The translations under genes were made by a program, and so were the position numbers. A model generated the notes under the pieces. The model had not been told where the DNA came from. It ran no database searches and saw only the letters and a list, made by a program, of their open reading frames with translations. A stretch of DNA of 64,000 bases from Lithodes maja. Taxonomy: Eukaryota; Arthropoda; Malacostraca; Decapoda; Lithodidae. How positions within the stretch are numbered: the first letter of the stretch is position 1; the number at the start of each line of letters is the position of its first letter. The stretch lies in NCBI GenBank assembly GCA_037953745.1, contig JBAKBP010000756.1, forward strand, positions 124,001-188,000. Direction: 5' to 3'. This document shows positions 54,391 through 64,000 of the stretch, piece after piece.

Positions 54391-55089
54391 TAACGCTCTA
54401 AACATTCTGGAAGCGGGTCGAAATCTTATGATAATAACTCACAGACGTATGTTTCACCTGATTCATTCCGTTCACACTAGATTATTTACAGCTTACCAGT
54501 GTCAAGATTGTTTTTTGGTCGAGTGTACATGCGCTTAAACATTTCTACGCATCCTTCGAAAGTAGCCTACCATCCGCTCCATTGAAACCCTCCAAAATAG
54601 TATTCAGGAGGTATGTACAGTACATTTGGCGATTTAATTAGTCTAGCCAAACCAGCGCCAAAATTGAATTTCGCCAAATGCGAATAGTACTTTAAATGGG
54701 AAAGTTATCCGTTAGTCTTTGACGAGGCCCGAGTTCACCCTTTTGACCTTCATTTTCGTACTTTAAATGCTTAAAAGCAAAGACATTATACAGTGATCAT
54801 TCTCATAACCAAACTATATGGGCCATGACCAGTTTGGGCAGAGGAAGTATCGGGATAGGCCTACACAGAGTTAATTATTTATGTCATTATTATTAGGTTA
54901 TTAGTCCTTTAACTATTTATTTGCCTCTATTATTATATTGGCAACATACCTTCATACCAGGGGTCATAAATATATCCAAATAAGTCCTGTGGGACTATGA
55001 AATAGCTATTATTGGACAAGAAAAATATTTTGTTCATTCCTCTACTGTAACATCAACAACAATAACGCGTCGGGACTCGTCAGTGTTCA

Positions 55090-55452
55090 GTACTGCCAAT
55101 AGGTATAGCGACTTCCGCTAGATCTAGCAACCTTTACTTCGATCTAGCAGCAATGATTTACACTAGCGGCTTGTATTTAAACTTTTGTTTTGAAATTTCA
55201 GAACAATTTCGAAGTGTGATTATATGGATTTTGCCAATTGATATTTCTAGTGGTATTTATCGTGTTTTACATCTAACAGTACTGCCAATACGTAAAGCGA
55301 CTACCGCTAGATCTAGAGACCTTTCGATCTAGCAGCAATGATTTACACTTTAAACTTTTGTTTTGAGATTTCAGAACAATTTCGAAGTGATATTATATGG
55401 ATTTTGCCAATTCATATTTCTAGTGGTATTTATCATGTCTTACATCTAACAA
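55090..55452. repeat. ~185-bp tandem duplication, two units
   Basis: TACTGCCAATA...GATCTAGCAGCAATGATTTA and TTTCTAGTGGTATTTATC recur in order at 55091 and 55279, with small indels. Confidence 0.85.
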
Positions 55453-55459
55453 CATATGC

Positions 55460-56405
55460 TAGCGCATTGAACTTCAATTGGTAACCCTCCCGCTCGAGTC
55501 GGCTCGAAGAAAATCGATAATGTTGGCACTTTAGTAAACTGTTGGTAAACAAAACCGCATGCGTATCGGTTTGGCCAAGATTACTCTGTTCATATAAGTT
55601 TATTATGAAATATAATTTAATATTATGGTAATTTGGCTACCTACTATTTTGTTTATAAGATATAATAAGTAATGATAAGTAAATTATTGCATAGGCCTAT
55701 CGGCAATTTCAGTCACTCAGATTCTTGGCGCCAAAAGTGAATTTGAAACGCCAAATTTGGATTCTGGTACCATATCTAACCTATCTATGGACATTCGTAG
55801 TTAGGATTATATAGTGGACTGTATAAAAATACCATACAATAGTTTATATCACCTGAATACTGGAACTAGTGCTGTAGGGCCTAGTTGACCTGTTGAGCCA
55901 TGGCGTTGTTACAAGATGGCGTGTGGGAAACGGGAGTGTTAGCTAATAGGATAGAGTTGATGAATAAAGAAGGGGGCCACTATACTTAATGATTGATGGG
56001 AATGATGATTAATGATCTATGGATTAGTATGGATAGATGGAGAATTGATGAGCTAAGTACTATCACTAATGGGGCGAAAGGTGAGGTGAAAACACGAGAG
56101 CGTAGGCAGACGGTCTGGTAGTTGTGGCGGCTAGGGAGAGAGTGCAGGACCCTCACAATATTCGCGGGAGGTCCGCCAATATCACGCATGCACGAATGGG
56201 TAGGTATATATTTTCCCACCCAATTATAATTACCTAAGTTCATAGGAATGTAGATTACCCAATATCCAATACAGAACATAAATTAATTATACTATATCAT
56301 TATTGATCCTACAAACTTAATACTAGAAACTTAATGTAATACTTAAAGTAAGACTGTCCATATCAGAGTTTGGACACGTTCCCGCCACCAGGTTTATATA
56401 ATAGA
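55460..56405. other. BEL element B 3' flank, nothing recognised
   Basis: It probably includes the 3' UTR and any LTR of element B, but no repeat of it at the 5' side could be matched. No gene was seen. Confidence 0.35.
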
Positions 56406-56409
56406 GTAT

Positions 56410-57080
56410 CTACAAAAGCCCGGAGGCTATTTTATTCCACCATGATTGGGAGGAGGCTTGAGCCGCCTGTCGACTAGGATGTCCACTGGGTACGTCGACC
56501 GGTTGATCGGTTGAGGTAGCCACTGTGGGAATGTCTCCAGGCGTCTCCGAGGAGTCCTCTTTGCACTCAATGTCCCCCTCGAGAGGGTACAGACGGACAG
56601 TCGGCCGCGTATATGTTCCCGTCTTCGTCCGGACTCTAGCCACTCGGACTTCTCCGTCTCGACCGGGTAATAACTCGACAATACGGCCCAACTTCCAAAA
56701 GGCGCGTGGACCCTCATCATGGATGATGACGACATCACCGATACCTGGCCACCGACCATTTATTGGTCTCAGCTTACACTTATGCGCCTCTCTGAGGGTC
56801 ACCAGATACTCGTTAGACCAGCGTCGCCAGATATCTTTCGACAGTTTGTGAATATATTGATATCTGGCTGAAATGACATCTTTATTTATGTAGTCTGAAT
56901 CTTCCAACCCATCCTCCACTTCATTATCATCAGGAAGATCCCGCAACCGATGACCCCGCACCAACACAGAGGGTGTTATTGGGGTAAGATCCCCTAGGTC
57001 GCCGGAAGCATAATATAAGGGACGATCATTGATAGTGGCCTCAATTTCCAACAGTAGAGTAGTCAATTCCTCCAAGGAAA
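56410..57080 (-). pseudogene. BEL/Pao element B, integrase C-terminal part
   Basis: The minus-strand frame is open for 221 codons: ELTTLLLEIEATINDRPL with the catalytic-region Glu, LTPITPSVLVRGHRL, WRRWSNEYLVTLREAHK and GDVVIIHDEGPRAFWKLG. It ends in a Pro/Ser-rich tail SQSWWNKIASGLL and stop. These are the end of the integrase core and the C-terminal domain typical of BEL. It is separated from the rest of integrase only by the TTAA MITE at 57081-57707. There are no stops inside, so the element is not very old. Confidence 0.82.
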
Positions 57081-57707
57081 TTAACCCAGCAAGTGCGGCA
57101 AGACTTATATAAGGCCTACCGGTGGGCTGCGGGAAGCCTTATATAATCCAAGGCCTAAAAAAAAAACATTTAAACCAGCCCAGTATCAATTATTGATTTT
57201 TTTTTTTTTTTTTTTATTGCCCCTTGGCCATGGCAAATATCACTCCTCCACATCCCCTCCTTCCCCCCTTCCCTCCCCCCCCTTCAATTATCACCTATTT
57301 TCTCTCTTATTCCCTTGTTTCGGCGATATATTTTTGTGCTATCAATAGCGATTCATAAGCAAGCTGTGCTTGTATGTGCTACACAGCGAGTGAAAGAGAG
57401 AAAGAGAGGGAACTACACAGCTGTGTCGCTCCAGCCGTCGTGACGGCTGGCTGGCTGGCAGGCTGCCTCAGCCTTAAGTTATGTAACTCCCGATCTAATT
57501 TGCCGATTTTGACCATCCAAACGCTGTTTCCACTCGTTTTATTGCTGTAACAGGTTAATACCTTTATAATCAACGTAAAATAGGTGCATATGGATAAGTA
57601 TTAATGATATTTATGGTAAGATAACAATTTAAGTGACAGGAATCAGTGAAATAGGTCCGCACAGTTCTATGGTGTAATATCCCCCCCCTGCGCACTTCTT
57701 AGGTTAA
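57081..57707 (-). mobile_element. piggyBac-like TTAA MITE, copy 4
   Basis: It has TTAA at both ends, CCCAGCAAGTGCGGCAAGAC at the left and GCGCACTTCTTAGG at the right. It is inserted in the integrase frame. Confidence 0.78.
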
Positions 57708-58918
57708 GGCACGTCCCAACACCTTCTTCAACCCCGCCTTGACAATGCCGATGGCCCTTTCCCATATAGCGCCGAACCACGGCGCCCTAGCTGAGATAAA
57801 CCGCCACTCACATTGAACACTGCCAAGGTGGGACTGAACTTTAGGGTGATTACAATGTCCGATAAGTACCCAGAGGCCCCAACAAAAGTGCTGGCATTGT
57901 CACTTAAAATGATCCGGGGAAATCCCTGTCGACTACAGAACCTCTTGAATGAGTGGAGGAAACTGTCACAAGTGAGGTTGGTGACTATTTCGATGTGAAT
58001 CGCTCTGGTGACCGCGCAAGTAAATAAAAGCATGTAAGCCTTTATGGTCGGCGAGTACTTGATCGGGATTGCTCCGCTATAGTCCACCCCAGTGACCTTA
58101 TACGGGTCTCCAGGGCTGGTTCGCAGGGCTGGTAAAGGTGGCAGTCCTGCATAGTCGTAGGGCTTACCTTTTACCCGACGACATTTCAGACATTTACCCA
58201 GTACGCTTTTCACCACCTGCCTGAGTTTAGGCACCCACCATTTTTGACGAACATAGGTAACCACGTGACTGACCCCGTAATGGCAACAGAGCCGATGGCA
58301 CCGATCAATTATCAGATAGGTCAAGGGATGTTTGGAGGGCAGAAGTTTAGGATACTTCCATGATTCTGAGATAGCCGCTAACCTCAATCTGCCTCCACAA
58401 TGAATTATACCTCCCTTCAAGTGTAGTCCTAATTGGTTGATTAAGTTATTTCTGGACTGTTTACCCTTCACCATTATTTCAAGTTCCTGCGAATAGGTCT
58501 CTTTTTGGCATAATTTGAGTAAAACATTATCTACAGCTCTAATTTCATGTACGTTGAGATGAGCACTACCTGTGGGGGGCAGGCTATTTCTTTTTGCCTT
58601 CAAATTATTTACGAAACGTATCACCCATGCTGTGACACGCTGCAATCTTTCATAGCTGCTATATTTGTGCCAGTCCCATAACTGTGTGTCATCTTGGGGC
58701 ACCGTGCCTACAATTTGGGTCACGATACCAGCGGGCTGCTGTTGGAGATCTATATTCTCTGGCCATCCATCGGGTTTCGGGAGCCAAGTAGGCCTATTCC
58801 ACCACAACGCAGAAGAACTCAAACATTTAGCAGACACGCCTCGAGATACCATATCACTTGGGTTCTCTTTAGTCGACACATACCGGAAATAAGCAGTCGG
58901 GACTAGGGCCTGTATCTC
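57708..58918 (-). pseudogene. BEL/Pao element B, RNase H end and integrase
   Basis: The minus strand reads TKENPSDMVSRGVSAKCL, then the integrase zinc-binding HRLCCHYGVSHVVTYVRQK with CLKCRRVKG. The DDE core follows: VTGVDYSGAIPIKY, CAVTRAIHIEIVTNLT and FPRIILSDNASTFVGAS. The first and second catalytic Asp are visible. A frameshift near 57810 leads into SALYGKGPSALSRRG, where the homologous block is normally read in the other frame before the MITE. The frame continues smoothly from the retroposon on its 5' side, which has fused 34 foreign codons to it. Confidence 0.82.
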
Positions 58919-59452
58919 CTCGTTGTTGTTGTTGTTGTTGTTGTTCCCCAAGCTGCCTGGCCGAACAGCCCCAAGGCCCCGAGCAAGGCCAAGGCCATAA
59001 CCGAGCGCCCCCACAGAACCCTCCCCGCCGACCACAATAAAGCCTGGGTGACCGAAGCCACTCCATGGCGGGGAGCTTGAGGAGGGTGCGGAAATGCCCG
59101 GGAAACCAAAGCTCCACCCAGGGCCCTGTGCCCCTCAGCAATTATGAAGAGAAAGTTGAGGGGCAAGGGAAAAATGTGACGCTTTGGCTTCCAATCTTGG
59201 TAGATTGGGAGGTCAATCCACGTTAGAGACGCCGTCACTCGAGATCTAGAAAATATATAAGTAAAAGGAACAGTCAGAGTAAGCTATGGGTATGGCAGAG
59301 ATTGCTCAGTTCTCACTCTGATAGACCAGCCCATCACCACATGACTAGAACCCAATCCTCTCAGCATCAGCTAGGAAAGGCCCTAGAAAGCCGCCTTTGG
59401 CGGGGGGATAGCTCCCCTATTTCAACCCTTTTTGGGGTTGGGCACCCGCCTG
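58919..59452 (-). mobile_element. (AAC)n retroposon, copy 6 (long form)
   Basis: It is full length, with the 5' module seen in inverse at 59337-59452 (AACCCTTTTTGGGGTTGGGC, GGCGGGGGGATAGC). Flanking CCTGTATCTC duplications occur at 58908 and 59453. It splits the BEL RNase H region. Confidence 0.88.
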
Positions 59453-61380
59453 TATCTCGTTGATGAGGTTAATGACATACACTGGCAGTTTCTTTTGACT
59501 GTGAATCCAGTGTAGCATAATTTGACTGTCACTCCACACATAGGTTTCAGAGATATGAAGTTTCTCTTTATAGGCATTCTCAATGAAGTTAATCATTCTG
59601 GCGCCTAGCAGAACTGCAGTCCATTCCAATTTAGGGATGGAAAGGGACTTGATGGGGGCCACCTTAGCCTTTGCCATGACCAAGCGGCTACCCTCTGGAC
59701 TGACTAGATATATAGCAGTCCCGTAAGCGACACTGCTTGCATCAGTAAATGCATGCAGGGAAATAGTCTTTCTGAAACAGATCCTCCTAGAGAACTCAAT
59801 ACAACTACAGAGAACCATGTCATCCACTATCCCCCGCCATTCCGCTTGCAGGTCCACAGAGAGATCATCGTCCCAACCCAATTTCAATCTCCACAATTGT
59901 TGGAGAAAGATTAGAGACCTTATTGATACTGGCAACACAACACCCAAAGGATCAAAGAGTTTGGCAGCAAACCTTAAACACTCACGCTTTGTAACCTGTT
60001 CAAAAGGAGCATACTGAACTCCAAAGGAAAGAGAATCAGAGTCAGTTTTCCACACCAGGCCAAGTACTCTCACCAAATCCTGTTGTTCCGCAGCAACACC
60101 ATCCTTCTGCAACACCTTTCTCAAGACGGGACTATTTGTGGCCCATTGGCGCAGGAATAAATGGGCATCATCCATTACTTCACGAGCCATATCGTAAGCA
60201 TGGACGAGGGAACTTTCATTATCCCCCGTACCTTGGAGGTTATCGATATATAGCCCGGCCCTAATTTCCTGCACCAACTCCGGGTCTGCATCAACAAGAG
60301 AAAGATGCTTAAGGATGGTCGCGTTAAGGGGAAATTGAGAACAGGTCGCACCGAAAAGGACAACCCTGAACCGATAACAGATTAGAGGAGAATCTAATTG
60401 TAGAGGATCTTTTGGCCACATAAACCTAGTGTAATCCCTGTTATCATCATGAAGTTTCAACATCAAGAAAGCCTTCTCGATGTCACTGACCCACCCATAC
60501 TGATGCAGACAGAATCGCAACATAACCTGAGCAAGGTCCGGTACTAAAGAGGGTCCCGTATGTAGACAGTCATTTAGACTGGGTTTGTGTTTGACTACTT
60601 TGGCGGAACAGTCAAACATAATACGTACCGGTGTAGTCTTGCTCTGTTTTACGACCCTGTGATGTGCCAGATAATGACATGAGACAGAGTCATCGAAAGG
60701 AACCTCCTCGATGAAACCCCGCGACAGTTGATCAGAAATTACCTGTGAATATTGGTCACAAAACTTAGGCTCAGCTATAAATCTCTTTTGTAGACCTCGT
60801 AATCTCTCAACAGCCAAACCTTTATTGGTGGGCAACTGTTCTTTTAATTCAGTCCAGGGCAGACGTACCTGATATTGTTGACTCTCAGGCTCGTAGGTGA
60901 CTGTCTCCTCATAACTGATCAAAGCTTGCCGTTCGGCTTGCGAATGTTCTTTGGGTGATATGCCAATGTGGTCTAAATCCCACAAAGCATTCAGTTCTTC
61001 TTTGCACGAGAACTGTCCAGTAGACATATATTGCTCCACTGGAGTTACTGCCACTTTTAGAATTGTTACAACCTCAGTATTGGAGCTGGATGTGGATGCC
61101 GCATAAGAACCACTCAGTGCATATCCGAATTTGGTTGGAAGTAAAACCAAATTACCTACCCGTTTATAACCAGGTCGCACTATGTTGTAGTAATAGTCGG
61201 CACCAATTAGTACCTCCAGCTGTGCTGTCTCTGTGACTCATGAATTGGCCAATTTAATGCCATGGTGCTTTAAACTAGTCATTTCAGCACTAAGACTAGA
61301 CTCGCCTTTATGTTCGGGAAGTTCCTCGACCACAATTGCTTCGAGACGATGGAACCTACCCCGATGTAAATATTTCAGTG
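59453..61380 (-). pseudogene. BEL/Pao element B, pol (protease end, RT, RNase H)
   Basis: A 587-codon minus-strand frame (61180-59417) contains TPVRIMFDCSAKVVKHK, WVSDIEKAFLMLKLHDDN, LYIDNLQGTGDNESS (the BEL form of the YxDD box), KRECLRFAAKLFDPLGV and SLHAFTDASSVAYGTAIY, then RNase H VWSDSQIMLHWIHSQKK. Upstream (61380-61181) two stops interrupt the protease-linked region, one after TQTPRE and one after IKLANS. The order and spacing match element A (45751-48300) exactly. It would copy the RNA and degrade the RNA strand inside the particle. It is the best-preserved BEL pol in the window. Confidence 0.85.
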
Positions 61381-62094
61381 CTACTCACGAGGGGTTTGAG
61401 TTCTGGTGAAACCATGAAGCCATAATTCTTCCGTCCCCACGGTTTCGTATGAAAGGGACGGTAGTACGGATTTCTTCACAAAGGTCCTCTGTGAGCATTG
61501 GTCTAGTAGCGATCTGACTTTTATACTTTTCCTGTGACTACCCTTTACAGGCAGCTGAACTGTGGGTAGGATCACAGTTTGCTTATTCATACTTACAGAC
61601 ATTGTTGTTGAGGTTGTAGGTGTTGACTCTTCCCTTGTAGTACCTCCACTTGCCGGTCTTGCCTCTCTCTGTTTTGGGCACAGGGAGTGAAAGTGCTTAC
61701 CCTGGCAATACCTACAATTTTTGATGTAAGGGTTAGTGCACCCATTACTACCATGATCACTGGAGAGACATCCCGCACAGAGTCGTAGTTGCCGAGCTCT
61801 TTTAATTTTGAGCGGTCCCGTTTTATGTTTAAAGCATTTATACCAGGGATGGTTATTCCCACCGCACAGTTTACATGGGAACCGGCTACTACCACTCTGT
61901 GTTGCGAATGCAGCCGTAGCCACAGGCATATTCTTTCCTGGGGAGTCCTGACCAACCATGTTATACAACTCTGCCTGAAAACACTGTGTGAAAGTCTTGT
62001 AATCTAGGCTTTGCTCACCCATCTCCCTCCTAATGGCCTCCTTAACTGGTGATGGCAATTTATTCAGTAATGTAACCACACAGACTGTGTAAGA
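61381..62094 (-). pseudogene. BEL/Pao element B, gag zinc knuckles and protease start
   Basis: The minus-strand frame is open for 232 codons: LNKLPSPVKEAIRREMG and ALYNMV-type helices. Three Cys/His knuckles follow: CKLCGGNNHPWYKCF, LCAGCLSSDHGSNGC and CRYCQGKHFHSLC. Then comes a Thr/Ser linker and the protease SIKVRSLLDQCSQRTFV, ending with a stop after TQTPRE. The knuckles are thought to bind the element's RNA. Gag and pol are in the same frame, as is usual in BEL elements. The 5' side is interrupted by the LINE fragment at 62095. Confidence 0.82.
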
Positions 62095-62591
62095 CTGTGT
62101 AAGAAAGGCTTTGGATGATAGAGGAATGACTATAGATCAGGCAGGGGAAGTGGTGGTGGACAGGAGTGAATGGAGAATGCTTGTGAATAGTTGAGTGAAC
62201 ACGTGGTCATTTGGAGTAAGGGGTCGGGCGCAAGTTCGACTAGATAATAGTCCATCAGGCGCCTGGCCCGGGGGGACGATTAATATGAAGGGTGTGCCTG
62301 GAAGTGTGGTGGGAGGGCTTGTGGCTTTGGCTCCGCTGCATGTCTGCCTGCCGAGATCGGAACCTCTCCGGGTGGTCAGGGGCCGGGGGAGTGCTGGAGC
62401 GACCTTGGTAACCCTGGTCTCTGGGTCTTCTCCTGGGTGACCTGGATGTGTGTGAGTTTGTGTTTTTTATCTGTGTTTATTTTTTGTTTTATGTTGTTTT
62501 TGTGTTTTCCCTGTTCTTGCTCTGTCTTGAGTCGGCTACCCCCCAAAATTATGGGGATTGGGCCTGAGCATATAGATAGATAGATAGATAG
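62095..62591 (+). mobile_element. RTE-type LINE 3' end with (TAGA)n tail
   Basis: It matches the 3' end of 48301-49330 (GATGATAGAGGAATNACTAT, CCTGGCCCGGGG), then continues to GGGGATTGGGCCTGAGCATA and (TAGA)5. AACCACACAGA is duplicated at 62083 and 62592. Confidence 0.82.
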
Positions 62592-62839
62592 AACCACACA
62601 GAACTCTTCCAGACTCACCTGTTGACTAGTCATAGATCTGATGGCACTTTCCATGGTGGCGTAGAAAGCCTTTAATTCTACGGCCTGACATTTAGGAGTG
62701 CCAAGGTTATGGAAATGCATGATATGTGCCGCCTTTACCCTGTCGGGATGCCTGAAGGTTTCTTGAAGCAAGTCTAAGGCAGGGTCGTAACTTGCACCCT
62801 CAACCGTGAAACCTTCTATCAATTTATAGGCATCCCCCT
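62592..62839 (-). pseudogene. BEL/Pao element B, gag middle part
   Basis: The minus strand encodes LIEGFTVEGASYDPALDLLQ, FRHPDRVKAAHIMHFHN, ELKAFYATMESAIRSM and SLEEFCVV. It is open throughout and colinear with element A 42080-42355. It is bounded by the TTAA MITE at 62840 and the LINE fragment at 62591. Confidence 0.8.
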
Positions 62840-63074
62840 TTAACCCTCTCCGACATATGACGCAATTTTGAGCCTATTGGGGATACTTTAAAGCCTTTGT
62901 TACCATCAGGGGTATTTAGAAACCTTTAGTTTAGTTACTTCAACCTCTGCAGTTGTCTTTGAGTTAGCTGTGGGCAGAAAACTAATTTTGGAGAGGTAAT
63001 TATAAGAGTGAGAGAACTCTATGTCTTATCGCTAATCTGGCAACCTCTGCGTCATAAATGCGTGAAAGGGTTAA
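62840..63074. mobile_element. TTAA MITE, 230 bp, in BEL gag
   Basis: TTAACCCTCTCCGACATATG and CATAAATGCGTGAAAGGGTT(AA) are inverted ends. The insertion lies about 10 bp from where element A was hit by its own TTAA elements. Confidence 0.75.
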
Positions 63075-63566
63075 CTGACCCTTTAAGTATGTTAACTTTT
63101 GAATTGCACTTAAGTCAGTCTTTTCATGCACCACACATCGAAACATGTCCCAAAACCCAGTCCATAATGTGGAATCGCCAGCGAAGGTGGGTAGGATCAG
63201 GTGCAGCAATTTAACTCCGGATCCTTTTTTGTTGTCGGATCGAGTTTGCCCTTCTGCATTACCCAATTTCTCCTTTAACCTGACGATTATCCCATAGATC
63301 TCAAATAAGTAAATGGTATCCGCTTGGTTCTCCTGAAAATATTCAGAGTCTGAGGAATATAGCGGCAACAAGACCTCTTGATTGGCCTCAAACTTGGTCA
63401 CTTGGGTCTGCACGCTATGCAGTTTTGCCTCAACTTCTACCCGAGATGCGGTTTCCAAGAACTCATCCAAATTTTCTGTCAGGACAGTCAATGAACCTTT
63501 AAGACCTGCCCTACGGCGTTTGCCTTGGGCTAGAGCTTCCATATTGTCACCTCCAGTCCAAAACAA
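63075..63566 (-). pseudogene. BEL/Pao element B, gag N-terminal part
   Basis: The minus-strand frame is open from 63566. The likeliest start is the ATG at 63542 (MEALAQGKRRRAG), since it matches the start of element A. The region is helical (EFLETASRVEVEAKLHSVQ, EVLLPLYSSDSEYFQENQA) and ends in LILPTFAGDSTLWTGFWDMF and IQKLTYLKGQL. It is about 80 percent similar to element A by eye. It has no stops up to the MITE. Confidence 0.82.
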
Positions 63567-63599
63567 ACGGAAATTGCAAATCCCAGACCTTTACGACAG

Positions 63600-63900
63600 T
63601 TTATTCGAAACAGGATATCTTCCGCCGATCAAACTCGGGTTCTAAGGCTAAACACGAGCGATCAATGACAGATAATCAAAGAGCGAGAACAAATGCGAGT
63701 AACATCAAATGCGAGAGGGAAAACAAATTGCAAAACTTATCATGCCGATCAAACTCGGGTTCTAACACTAAACACGAGCAACGGCAAAAAATAAAGGAAA
63801 AAACAAAGGATATACTAACAAGACATGGTGATAAATAGCCAATCAAACTCGGGTTCGGACCTAACACTAAACGCGAGCGCGACGGGATAAATGCCAAACT
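63600..63900 (-). repeat. BEL element B leader with three spaced repeats
   Basis: A block CCGATCAAACTCGGGTTCTA followed by CTAAACACGAGC occurs at 63618, 63744 and 63839. It recurs at the 5' side of element A (40395-40430, in inverse: CTCGTGTTTAA...GAGTTTGATCGGCGG). It belongs to the 5' leader or LTR of the family. Confidence 0.7.
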
Positions 63901-64000
63901 ATCAGAACATGGGTGGCATTAGGACTGTAGAGTACGCGCCTGCCGATTGCCGAAATCATTGAAGTTAAAACCCAAAAAAATTATAACCCTTCAAAATTTA

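Larger units (their letters stand above)
52317..54524. mobile_element. GTAC-flanked MITE, split by a PIF/Harbinger-type transposon
   Basis: ACTCGACCAAAAAATAATCT at the left and AGATTGTTTTTTGGTCGAGT-like sequence at the right are inverted ends. GTAC is duplicated at 52313-52316 and 54525-54528. The interior matches the unsplit copy at 2920-3094. Confidence 0.78.

Overview
This is a repeat-dominated arthropod genome fragment, most likely from a decapod crustacean. The clues are a pro-resilin-like RR-2 cuticle protein exon pair (1462-2655), split genes with GT-AG introns, and a mobile-element mix of BEL/Pao, CR1, RTE, Penelope-like, Tigger/pogo and PIF/Harbinger elements plus TTAA-flanked miniature elements. 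There is no sign of prokaryotic gene organisation. Host coding sequence is sparse. It consists of the cuticle gene on the + strand and a disordered, basic, PIP-degron-bearing protein on the - strand (exons near 39.4 kb, 33.3-33.9 kb and 27.6-28.6 kb). Almost everything else is layered mobile elements and minisatellites.

Layout: 0-3 kb, reverse-transcriptase scrap, (AAC)n retroposon and the cuticle gene. 3-12 kb, miniature inverted-repeat elements (MITEs), a 32-bp minisatellite inside a MITE, a Tigger/pogo relic with a transposase DNA-binding domain, and a 16-bp minisatellite made from that element's own terminus. 12.2-21 kb, a nest: a TA-flanked inverted-repeat element is split by a CR1 LINE, which is split by a Tigger-type element (itself carrying a retroposon) and by a domain-permuted (Naiad-type) Penelope-like element with a complete 943-codon ORF and a ~470-bp near-perfect palindrome at its 3' end. 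21-27 kb, TTAA MITEs, a 43-bp minisatellite and retroposons. 27-40 kb, the basic-protein gene, with SINEs and MITEs in its introns. 40.1-40.3 kb is an assembly gap of 200 N. 40.4-64 kb, three BEL/Pao retrotransposons (A on +, C on +, B on -), each riddled with identifiable later insertions.

How the parts relate: the most complete mobile gene is the permuted Penelope-like ORF (GIY-YIG nuclease first, reverse transcriptase second). Several non-autonomous families can be tied to possible partners. A tRNA-headed SINE shares its 3' tail with an RTE LINE. A two-ended RTE deletion derivative has copies with the same junction. TTAA MITEs look piggyBac-like. The (AAC)n retroposon occurs in a long form with a predicted structured 5' module and in short forms that all begin at nearly the same internal position. 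Three minisatellites appear to have grown from transposon ends or interiors. All calls come from reading the sequence by eye; no database search was run.
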